Of a DNA stretch of 64,000 nucleotides, positions 34,201-44,291 are shown one piece after another. The translations under genes were made by a program, and so were the position numbers. Under the pieces are notes generated by a model. The model was not told where the DNA came from. It searched no databases and saw only the letters and a program-made list of their open reading frames with translations. Position 1 is the first letter of the stretch; every line of letters starts with the position of its first letter. This stretch comes from Turbatrix aceti (taxonomy: Eukaryota; Nematoda; Chromadorea; Rhabditida; Panagrolaimidae), in the NCBI GenBank assembly GCA_963969345.1, contig OZ017766.1, positions 8,122,001-8,186,000 on the forward strand, read 5' to 3'.

Positions 34201-35742
34201 GACGATCGCCATTCGATGGGCAAAATCATGGGTCTCGAATCTTCCTCCGGATAATACTTATCCATGATTTGGTGAATAACTTCGCGCATCTGAGTTGTAT
34301 TTTTCGCAATGAGATTTTCGTATCCCTTCTGACCGATGCCGTGTACGACGAGGATGAGATGGGAAACGTTGGGGCGTCCGTCGTCGGGATTTGTCTCTTC
34401 GGTGTACCCACGCTTCAGTACCGTGCCTTTGGCCCTCGTCATGAAACGCAGCAGACGGCTCGTCTTCGAGTTGTTGTACCAGACGACGTCGATGACTGAG
34501 TTCCATTTTATTTCCTCTGTTTCGTTCCATGTCAGAGTTGTGAGAACTGAAAAGTTTCAAATAAGGCAAATTATGAATTTTTTGGGGTCCTGCAACAAAA
34601 AAATGATTTTGGGGTCCTACGACGAAAAAATAATTATTTTGGATGTCCCAGCACGAAAAAAAGTGAATTTAGAAGATCCTGTGGCGAAAAAACTAAATTC
34701 GAAGTGTTCTACAACGAAAACGTAAATATGAAAAAGTTAATTTTCCGTACGATGAAAAAGTAAATTTTCGGAGGTCCTACAACGAAAAAATCTATTTTGG
34801 GGTCCAAAAATCAAATTCGAGGTTCCTACAACGAAAAAGTGAAATTTGAAGGTCTTACGACGAAAAAGTGGATTTTACCGTTCTTACGACGAAAAACATT
34901 TTTGGGGGTAATAATTTTGAGGTCCTGCAACGAAAAAAAGGATTTTGAAGGTCTGACAACAAAAATGTGAATTTTTGGGATTCAAAAATAGCATTTCGGA
35001 TGTTCTACAACGAAAAAATTATTTTGGAGGTTCTGCAACGAAAAAAAAACAAAACTTGGAATTTTCGGACGAAAAATACGAATTCCGGGCTCTCACCACG
35101 AAAAATTATTACTCATCGTAAACCCGACTAACCTGGTCTTTTACTCGTTTCAGCCTCGCTAAAAACCGGTCCATTGGGTATGGATTGATTGTTGAAATTT
35201 TTTAAATGATGTTTTTCGATTGCAGAAGCCAAATCCATGGCAAGAGGCTGCATATCCGACTGAAACCAGCTCCCGCGACGAATGGGTATTGGATCGTCCT
35301 TCCAGTAAACAGCCTCAACATGCGTGCTATCATCGCTGAGCCTATAAAGGCCCTGAAGCACGATGACATCCTCTGTCTTGGGAAGACCCGTAACAGCTTC
35401 GACAGCGTATTCGTCGAGTGGAACGCTATTTTTCAGTCTCCATGCAACTTCGATGATAAATGAATCATAGCCACACATTTGACTCCACTTTGTCTCGCCT
35501 TCACGCTTCGTAAACCATCTAACTTCGCTGCACTTGAGTTCCATGACCCTTCGTCGACGACGCCCAGAAGTCGCTGTCGATGCCGTCGGCGTCGAACTTC
35601 CCGTTGTTGTTGTTGTTGTCGGTGTCGTCGACGAAGTCGTCGGCGATGCTGCAGTCGACGTCGGAGGCGTCGTCGTTGGCGTTGGTGTAGTCGTCGTCGT
35701 TGTGGGCGTTGGCGTCATGGGCGTAGTCGTGGCGTCCGACAT
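31205..35742 (-). CDS. ipla-1: DDHD-domain phospholipase (PA-PLA1 family)
   Basis: Six phase-consistent minus-strand exons (35133-35742, 34077-34546, 33151-33330, 32658-33098, 32497-32584, 31205-31833) encode 805 residues. This intracellular phospholipase A1 family acts on phosphatidic acid and other lipids at Golgi and endosomal membranes. Order: a Thr/Pro-rich N-terminus (about 1-65), a WWE-like region (VRWFTKREGETKW), the LVVHGIGQKG strand, the catalytic serine in IVAHSLGSVIAYD (Ser393), and the DDHD domain from FAIGSPLAIFL and FNIFHPYDPVAYRLEPL to the terminal block YWSVFKSHFAYW. An acidic linker (exon 5) and a Pro/Ala-rich insert (exon 6) split the domain. TTTGCAG about 18 nt before the ATG is a probable trans-splice acceptor. 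Introns 1, 2 and 5 carry minisatellites. Confidence 0.93.
32030..32280. repeat. Minisatellite in DDHD intron 5
   Basis: Several units of the TTCGATTTCGTTC...AAGACAAAAAA type, the same family as the array at 30190-31015. Confidence 0.75.
33365..34070. repeat. Minisatellite in DDHD intron 2
   Basis: About 17 units around GATTTCGTTCCGAGACACAA and AATTACGGTCAAAA, taking up nearly the whole 746-bp intron. Confidence 0.85.
34575..35110. repeat. Second minisatellite type in DDHD intron 1
   Basis: About 15 units containing GGTCCTACAACGAAAAA followed by TGAATTTTG-like sequence. Different unit from intron 2, but the same CGAAA-centred style. Confidence 0.85.
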
Positions 35743-37803
35743 TGCAGCCGGCGCTTCTGCAAACACGACGCAACGTCAAATGCGATTGTGCCGGGCCGCG
35801 AACGTACGAACGAACGAACGCGTTTAGTTTACTTTGCTTTTTTTTTATCTTCGTTGAAACAAACGCCTGGGGTCGACCGCGTGCGCACTTTTACGAGGAA
35901 ATATAACAAACGATCATAGCACGAAAAGGAAGGGATCATTTTACGATTTTTTTGTTTCAAAAAATTTTCATCGCGGGAAAAAAATAGAAAAAAGGAGAAA
36001 AACGATGATTTTTCCGGAATTTTTTTTTCGTTTCGGGAGTCTCAAAAAAGTTGACGTTGGAGAATTGTTTTCAATTTTTTTTGGAAATGTGAGTCAAGTC
36101 AGTCAATAAAGTCGCGCAAAATCGATTTTTGGAATTTTTGCAACAAAAAGTAAATTTCAAAGGTTCTACGACGAAAAAAATGAATTTTTGGACGAAAAAC
36201 TTTCACTGATCGTAAATTTTTTTGTGTTATGAAAATTAATAAAAAATAATTCTCGCGGGAAAAAAAAGTGGAAAAAACGATGATTTTTCCGGAAAAACAA
36301 AAACAGAAGTCACAAAAAAAAGGGGGGAAAATAATTTACGATTTTCGTGGAAACCTATGATTTTTTTAGAAAAAAAATTTCGCATTGGAAGTGGCAAAAA
36401 AATAAAATACGAATTTTGTGACGAGCAATTCAAAAAAACGTCATCGGGAGAAAAAAAAAGAAAAAAAAAGGAAAAACTATGATTTTTCCAGAAAAAAAAT
36501 ATTTCGGCAAAAAAACAGAGGAACAAAGTTGACGCTGTTTTTGCGAGGGAAAGGATTTGTTTTCAAATATCTTTCGAAAGTGAGTCAGTCAGTCAATAAA
36601 ATCGGTTGCGCTGTATTGCTTTGATGTGAGATAGATTTTTTGTTGGTCGTTTTTAAAATTTCGGGGGTTTCGCGGCCGTCCGAGGGTGCATTTGCATCCC
36701 ATCCCATCCAACGTTCAATAGATACCCCCACCATCACAATCTCACAACCATCGGCTTTTTTGTGAGAAAGAGCTGCTGCTTACTGACAGTCAACAGTCTG
36801 TCAACAGCCAACACCGACAGCACCAACAGCAGCCAAAGAGCCAAACACCTGGAAGTGGAGTTACCTCACCTAACCTTCACGTTTTGTCTTGTCATGGTTT
36901 CTTGGTTGCCTGCTGCTTGTTGCTTGCTCACGTGTACAAATATGGGCAGGTGAGTGTTAGTGAGTGAAGGAGTGAAGCTGTGGTTGGTGGTTGGTTGCAT
37001 CACAACAACCACAACGACAACCAAAAAGAGAATTGAGCAAGCAAGCAAGCAAGCAAGCACTGACGAATGATTTGTACATATTTGGAGCCCGTGGACCCGG
37101 ACCTCCGGGAGCCGGTAGCAATGAGCAAGCGAACAAGCAAGCATGTTTGCTTGGATTATGTATTGTTCACGCCAACCGACCCGACGACCGTTCATGGTCT
37201 CGTCTCTCCTACGCACTTCATCGATCGACAGACACAGACGACACAGACAACGTCAACGACCCGGTCTGTCGATTCTCGATAATTCTGACGGAAGGAAAGA
37301 AAAAAAAAAGAAACAAGATCGATGACGGCGGTTTTTGTTTGTTTGTCGTCGTCCATCAAAACTGACCCCAATCGATGCTCGATGTATTATATGTCTGCAT
37401 CCGTTTACCTGACCTTTAGTCAGGTAAGTCAGTCGCCGAGACGAGTTGCAACAAAGTTGGTTGATTCCCGGTGCGAAAGAAAGCGAAAAAAAGGAAAAAA
37501 ACCAATTTGAAAAAAAACGAAGACGTACAAACGTAATCGATGGATATGCGGAACTTACGAAAAAAAAGAAAACAAATGTGAGGCAAGAAAAAGGAGGAAA
37601 AAGTTAGAGAAGAAATAAAAGAAAAGAAAAAGAAAAGAAATAAATATCGAGCAAACGAGTAAAAACAAATGGCGCAGAGTGCGCCTCCTGCTGCCGGCTG
37701 CGACCACCACCACCGGCGCCAGCGGCAGCTGCTGTTGTTGCTTACTGCTGCCGCCGGCGCCGTCGATGAAGTAATAATTGACCGGGCCGAGATCGGTCGT
37801 CAA

Positions 37804-37860
37804 CGGCGATGGTAGGCTTTTTGAGGGATAAAAACCCCCTCAAAAAGCCTAGTATCACCG
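37804..37860. repeat. Perfect-stem hairpin
   Basis: AGGCTTTTTGAGGG and its reverse complement are separated by about 8 bases, and the stem extends outward with two mismatches to about 24 bp per arm. Confidence 0.75.
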
Positions 37861-38290
37861 TTTTCTGCGTTGTTCACGTGTTTGTTTAATATTATAAATA
37901 AATAAATACGTCAAGACAAGCCAGGTTGAAAGAAGAAAACAATGCGGCAGGCAGGTGTGCATCAGAGCACGCGCACCTGAGAACGCGTACAGGAAAGTTT
38001 GAAAAAAATGGCGCGTTCGTTGAATTCAAACAATCCGACTTTTTTTCCAGGCGTTAAAAGTCGCACGGATGAACAACGTACATGCATGCATGAAGCGCAT
38101 TTTTTCGCCTTTTTTGGAGGGTTCAAAAAGTTGTCTGTCTGGCTGACTGAAAAAACCATGACCATGGTTTGATCCGTTAAATGACGGCCACTGGGGAAAT
38201 GAATGTGGACGCATGCAAAGGTGAAAAAACTTGGTCGCCTAGCGACCTGGACTTATATTTGCAAAGATCATTTACTATCCCATTTTGTCT

Positions 38291-38386
38291 GGTAGCAAGA
38301 AAAAATGGGAAACTAAACGTCAAACTGTGTATCCAAATAAATAAATACACAGTTTGACATGACATTATTTGTTGCTACTATGTATG
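38291..38386. repeat. Inverted repeat around a CAAACTGTGTAT stem
   Basis: GTCAAACTGTGTAT and its reverse complement flank a 12-bp loop, and GGTAGCAA / TTGCTACT continue the pairing further out. Confidence 0.65.
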
Positions 38387-38417
38387 TATGTATGTGCGAG
38401 TGTTGTTTTGTGGGGTG

Positions 38418-39087
38418 TAGTGTTTATCTGATACCGTTTTTTTGATATCATGATCTGATCTGATACTTAAAAAAAGTATCATGATCTGATACTGATATCA
38501 GGTTGAAGGAAAAAAAACGTGCCTGACTGATAGTAACCTGATATCAGGCTGATATCATGATATCAGTCTGCTATCGTGATATCTGTCTGATATGAAAAAA
38601 ATCCCACAAAATCTCAAAATTCAATTTCATTTGAATAAATAACATGCAATGTCGTCGTTTAGAAAAACAAGTAAAAAAAGTGAATCTTCAAAATCTCTCA
38701 AGAGAATTTCTCCGGAGAATATCCGGAGATTCTTTCGGATAAAAAAAATTTCGCAGAAGATTTCAGTGTTCAAAAATAAAAAATAACGAAAAAAATGACG
38801 GTAAAACCTAGTTTTTATACTCCGGAGATTTTTTCACGGATTGTAATCTCTCCCGAAATTTTGCCACACTGCTTTAAACCCGCTTTTTGTTGTTGCTTCC
38901 GTTTTTTTGATCGAGATATCAGTATCATGATACTTTTTTCTGAGATCATGATACTGACTGATATTGATTTTTGCTATCATGATATCATGTTGACCTTTCA
39001 AAATTCTTGCCTGACTGATACTGATCTGATATCAGTATCAGTATCAGACCCTGATATCAGGCTAAACCTGATATCAGATAAACACTA
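38418..39087. mobile_element. MITE with perfect 8-bp target duplication (hAT-like)
   Basis: A 670-bp element with 16-bp terminal inverted repeats TAGTGTTTATCTGATA, flanked on both sides by GTGGGGTG (38410-38417, 39088-39095). Near both ends it carries clusters of palindromic ATATCATGATATCAG-type words. The centre holds a CTCCGGAGAATATCCGGAGA-like palindrome. It has no coding capacity. Confidence 0.9.
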
Positions 39088-39824
39088 GTGGGGTGTGTAC
39101 ATACTTGGATGCGATAACGATAACGATCCCCTCTTTCAACGGGAAATAAAGGAAAAGAAAGCACACTATCAGTGAAAAAGGTCCATAAATGGAGAAAAAA
39201 AAAGTCAATGTACATGGATTAGAAGCAATTTTCCTCGCATGCATGCATTCATTTTCGAGACAGATCGATCCAAAAAATGATTTTTGAACTTTTCAATGAC
39301 AGGTATCAAGTTTACGTCGACATGCAGTATCGTAACTGCATTCATGATTCACACGCATTTTTTGTTGTTTTTTTCTTGCGATCGTAATCCATTGTTGACA
39401 TTTTTATTGTTACCCCAAAAAAATGATTTTTGCGAAAAAAAACAGTCCTATAACCCAGATCAAGGCCAATACACCCACATTTTTTTTTATTTATTTCAAA
39501 TGCGTGCTAATCTGAATAATCGTCAGTGGACCGGACAGTTTTTGACACAAATCAGAACCCGCAGTGATCATAGACCAGAATTATTTTTATCTTCGTTGAA
39601 CGTACACACATATGTAGATACATCGTGCACAGTGTTCAAAAACAACTTTGATCAGGATCGCAATTTTGCGAATATCTTTATACGGGCCGCTCGAATTTTT
39701 AATCGGTTGAAATATGCCAAAAAAAATCAGCTCTTGACTTTCAAAAATGGTTGTTGTGTTTTTTTATCAATTCTGGAAAATATTACAATTTTTTGCATTT
39801 TGACGACAAAAAAGTAGTATTTTA

Positions 39825-40020
39825 GAAAAAAATATCGTAAGACTTATGCGTCGTAAAAAAGTAACAAAATCCAACCATAAAATGTTACTTCAAATTCGAT
39901 GGTTTCGCAACGAAAATTCTAAAACGATCTTCGGAAAAAAATTTTTCGTTTAGTTTTTATTTTTTTATTTTTTTTAATCGTTTAGTTTCACAACGAAAAT
40001 TCCGAAGCGACCTTTTAACT
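39825..40020. repeat. Dispersed GTTAC-repeat copy
   Basis: TCGTAAAAAAGTAACAAAAT, then AAAATGTTACTTCAAATTCG, then GGTTTCGCAACGAAAATTC. It is followed by a second partial core at about 39985-40015. Confidence 0.75.
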
Positions 40021-41039
40021 GTAAAATATTATTTTTTTCATTTTTGTCGTTTCTGACCCCAAAAGTTAGTTTTTTGATTTTTGTTCAATTTTTGGAAAAT
40101 TTTACAATTTCTGGCCAGTTGTGAATCTTTTCTCCAACATTGTATTTTCATGCCTCGAAATTTATTGGTGTCAACAAACATGAGTGATCATGAGTGATAC
40201 CTGATGCGCATCGAACAGGTAAACACCACAGCGCCCCCGCTTCATTCCCATTCCCTTGCAAGGCTTTGATTTTCACGACGAAAAGCAATAGACGATGATG
40301 TGATAACATTCGTGTCGTCAAAGATGCGGGCAGAGCGGTCCGCGTTCCTTATCTCGGACGTTGTCCGTTGTTTTCCTCGTCCCATCATTTTCTGTCGTGT
40401 CCCGTCCACGTCATGCATTCCTCAGACCATGAATAAGTACTATCAAAATATTATTCCTGGTGTCAACTTTATATTTATAATCATTTCTTCCATTTTTAAA
40501 TCCCAGATGCGTCCCCTGCGTCTCCAAAAAACCTCCCAAAAAAAATTAATCGTCAAAAATCAATTTTTTTTGGTCACTAAACCCCGAATTTTCTGATTTC
40601 CTTTTTGCATCTAAATATGTATGTATGTATTTTTCGGCTTGATCAGATTATCCCTAACCTTGCTCTTCTAAGCCTCCTACGTGATGTGATGGTGGTGACG
40701 GATTCATCGCCCCTTGCCTCCCTGTTCGTCGTTCGTTTTCGTATTTCCATCCCGCGACGACCTTTCTTGTCGATCGGCGGAACAACAAACAACCATGTAA
40801 CCGACTTTCCGACTTTTTTTATGTGAAGCTTACAATTTTTTGGTTGATGTCGCTAATCGGAATCAGAGTTCTCAACGGACCCGGCCAATATTATGTATTT
40901 ATCAATTTTTTATGGTCCGGCCAAGTATGATATTTATTTATGAAAAAACGGGCGGTAACCAGTGTAAAAAATTGTAAAACATTTCGAAATCGATAAAAAT
41001 GTTAAGAAAATAGAATTTTTAGGTCCAAAAACGGAAAAT

Positions 41040-41230
41040 AAAAAATTCGTTACTTTTGGAATTTTTATTACAATACTATCGACTTTGAAGTAACATTTTA
41101 TGCCCAGATTTTGTTTTTTACGATAAACAAGTTTAACGATATTTTTTCCTAAATTGTATTTAGTTTTTTGTCGTTTTTGATACTTTTTTGTTCAATCAGA
41201 AATATTTACAAAATCGTAAAATTTTCCTCA
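41040..41230. repeat. Dispersed GTTAC-repeat copy, diverged
   Basis: Opposite orientation to the previous copy; the core CTATCGACTTTGAAGTAACA is intact while the flanks are worn. Confidence 0.65.
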
Positions 41231-42746
41231 ATTCATAAAAAAAGTCAATAAAAACAGATGTTTGGGTCAAAAACAATGAATAATGTTTTTCAAATGATAA
41301 AAACTATCAGAAACGCGGAAGACAAAATGTTGTTCAGAGCATCAAGCTTGAATTCAATGTCTTTAAAAACACCCTTTACGCCCTTAAAAATGCCAAAATC
41401 ATTTTGGAAACGTTAAAAATGCATTTGCGTTTGTTTTTGTATTTATTTCGTACTTTTTTGTGTCAAAAAAAGCATCTGGCTTGTTATGGAAAACCCGCAG
41501 CCCGTTAAACCCCATTGAAAACTTTTTTTTGATCGATGTCTGTACATACATCGTCGTTGTCATCATGGCCGACCGGAACTGATTACGACGCGCGTCTGAC
41601 ACACCAGAAGCCTGACACCGGCAGAGCGTGTAGGGTAGCGGTAGCCAAGTGTATCCGCAATTCAGTTAAAAACGTATTGTATATATTTATTTATCTATTT
41701 ACATGTCTTCTTTGCAACGTGTAACGTGTTTTTTACACGTTCCAAAGACTGCCAAAAAAGTACCTATAAACCCGACTAATGGGTTGTTCCACTATTAAAC
41801 CTACCTGTCTGTGTCCAGGTAGCATCCTCTTCCCCATCACCGCCACCACCACCGCGTGTGCATACTCCTCCGCATGTGATGCCCGCGTGCTGCATGACAT
41901 TCATTGTCTGACGTCCCCCTGTTGGCTGATTTTTTTTCTTGTCTTTTTGTTTTTCAATTTTCAATCAATTTCTGTTTCATTTTTTTTACTTGTTTCACGT
42001 TTGTTTGTTTTTTCTATCGATCGTTTTTATGTAAACGCGTCAAAGCGTTTGTCGTAATCCCGACCGCGCCTTTTAAAAAAATATTTTTGTATGTGAATCA
42101 TGAATCATCCCCCCCCCCCGGAATACATAGCATAGTAGAATCATGAGTTTCTGTCTTCCGCCAACAACTGCGTTGTTTTTTGCGTTTTTTTTATTCTCGC
42201 TTTGATCAGTTCAGTCTGTGTTTGTTTATTCATCATTCATTGTGGTGAATCACACCAGAGCACCTTTTTTCCTCCCTTCAAGCGCAAAAAAATGATTATT
42301 TGAAAAATACCAGTGATCCATCGGCTTATTCCCTCTTCGCATCGAAAAATTCTTCTTCCTAATCCAGGTGTGTGCTGTTGTCGATTGTCGACTTTACACA
42401 CCTGAAAAATCATAAAATCAAATCCATCGTTTGTATGAATGTAATTTTTGTATCGGTTTAACTTTTTTAAACCGATTTATAATATTTTTTTAAACGTGCC
42501 CGGTTTTTTTTGGAAGTCAACTAGAATCGATTCGCCTCAGGGTTTATATCTATGTATTTAAAAAATTGAGGAAGAATCAATTAGCGCGAAGAGTTCCTCT
42601 TTTTTTTTCGACAAGAAACATTCATCGCCTAAAGGCGTTCATTTCCACAAAAAATAAGAATGCCAGTTTTCTCCCGATTAGTAAAAAGAGATAAATTTAA
42701 AAATCCATGTTACCAAACATGTGAAACAATTTTTTTACACTTTTTC

Positions 42747-42903
42747 CAGAACAAAAAAAATTTTTCTATCAAAAATAGCCCACTTTTTTCTATTTTTTAC
42801 GTGTCATTTTTTGGCTCGACTGGCATCTTTTTCAGTGGAGCCAAAAAAATGACACGTAAAAAATAGAAAAATGTGGGCTATTTATGAAAGAAAAAATTTC
42901 TGG
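42747..42903. repeat. Inverted repeat with arms of about 70 bp
   Basis: TTTTTACGTGTCATTTTTTG and AAATAGCCCAC on the left are repeated inverted on the right around a short loop (about 42820-42832). It could be a small foldback element. Confidence 0.75.
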
Positions 42904-43436
42904 GAGAAAACCGATACAAAAATACATTTTTGGGAAAAAATAGGGAGCGCGTTGCTCAAAAAAAATATAAAAAATTTCTTTTTTTTTAAATCTGTTTACA
43001 ATTTTGAAATAGCGTTTTTTTATTGCTCTAACCAATTTTTTTGGCCAAAATGGCAAAAATCTACGGTTTTTTTTTTAATTTTTTGGGGTCGCTCAGGGAT
43101 CGCTCTTTGCTATCAAAATTTTGCACCTGTCTTGCTACCGCTCCTATTTTTTTTTTACATATTTTCCTCGGGAGCGGCGAACAATTTTGTTCCTGAACCA
43201 AAAAAAGGACAGTTTTTTTGTTATTTCATCCTTACACGCGCGCGCGAGCCCCAACCAAAATCCGCCAGACTTCCATTCCAGCCTTCAGGTGTGAACTTTC
43301 CGCCCGAATCAAAGCACACCTCTCCCCCTCCCCTCCCCCCCTGACTGGTAGTAGCACACGCAATTACCATAGCAACATTACGAAAGAAAAAAAAAAGAAG
43401 CAAAGACTGGCCACAATGTGCTCCGCCAGCTAAATT

Positions 43437-44274
43437 CAGCGCCACGGAATGCCTGCAACATGCGAGCGCGCGCCAACACGCTTGCCTCTCTGCCCTGCGG
43501 GTGCGTTGCATTTTTTTCTTAGGCATTTTCATTGTTTCTGTGTTATTCCTGGTGATTCACCGCATTTTTGCGAGCAGATTGATGTCTTTGCCGAAAAAAA
43601 ATATTCATTTTGGGCTGAGTTGCAAGCGTCCAAAAATCGCTACTTTTGCAGAAACGGTCATGGTTATAACATCTGAGATACTCATGAAGTTTACTTCAAA
43701 TTTTTTTTGTAGATGCAGCATGGTATCAAGAATGTATAGCAAAACAAAAATCAAAAGAAAAGTTCATATGTTGGATAAAAATCGAGGATAACTGATATCC
43801 CTTATAAAAATGTGCGCGCGGATTCTCTTCAATCAGCAATATGAGTGCTCTCACAACGACAATTTCTAGCTTTCCGTGTCGGCGCAGGGTGCGTGCGCAC
43901 ATTTTTATAAGGGATATCAGTTATCCTCGATTTTTATCCAACATATGAACTTTTCTTTTGATTTCTTTTTTGCTATACATTCTTGATACCATGTTGCATC
44001 TACAAAAAAAATTTGAAGTCAATTTCATGAGTATCTTAAATGTTATGACCATGACCGTTTTGCAAAAAAAGCGATTTTTGGACGCTTGCAACTCAGCCCA
44101 AAATGAATATTTTTTTTCGGCAAAGACATCAATCTGCTCGCAAAAATGCGGTGAATCACCAGGAATAACACAGAAACAATGAAAATGCCTAAGAACAAAA
44201 TGCAACGCACCCGCAGGGCAGAGAGGCAAGCGCGTTGGCGCGCGCTCGCATGTTGCAGGCATTCCGTGGCGCTG
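43437..44274. mobile_element. Foldback element, 838 bp
   Basis: Long near-perfect inverted repeat beginning CAGCGCCACGGAATGCC and ending with the complement. Arms of about 380 bp surround a loop of about 75 bp (43819-43891) containing CACAACGACAATTTCTAGC. Short CCACAATGT words lie in inverted orientation just outside both ends (43411 and 44282), so the true terminus may be a little further out. No convincing target duplication and no transposase were found. Confidence 0.85.
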
Positions 44275-44291
44275 ATTGTGAACATTGTGGA

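Larger units (their letters stand above)
35767..38409. other. Gene-poor region upstream of the DDHD gene
   Basis: No gene model could be supported. A diverged direct duplication pairs about 36000-36125 with about 36478-36605, both ending GTCAGTCAATAAA. A GCAA tandem run lies at 37034-37060, and small hairpins at 37804-37860 and 38291-38386. The part near 35770 should hold the DDHD promoter. Confidence 0.45.
39096..42740. other. Gene-poor stretch
   Basis: No gene supported. Two copies of the dispersed GTTAC repeat (about 39825-40020 and 41040-41230) are the only recognisable features besides simple sequence and a C run at 42109-42119. Confidence 0.45.

Noticed and set aside
35479..35919. Plus-strand open frame rich in Arg/Cys
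   Set aside because: It is the antisense of the Thr-rich first exon of the DDHD gene.
37555..37803. Minus-strand open frame with a GC-rich, Gln/Val/Ala-rich stretch
   Set aside because: The protein-like part is short, ends in a Phe/Leu run from poly-T DNA, and has no splice partner. GC-rich simple sequence explains it.
40300..40826. Open frames with mixed composition near 40.3-40.8 kb
   Set aside because: No splice sites in compatible phase, no recognisable protein sequence and no polyadenylation context.
43449..44262. Open frames sharing MPATCERAPTRLPLCPAG on both strands
   Set aside because: They come from the arms of the foldback element; there is no splice or start context.
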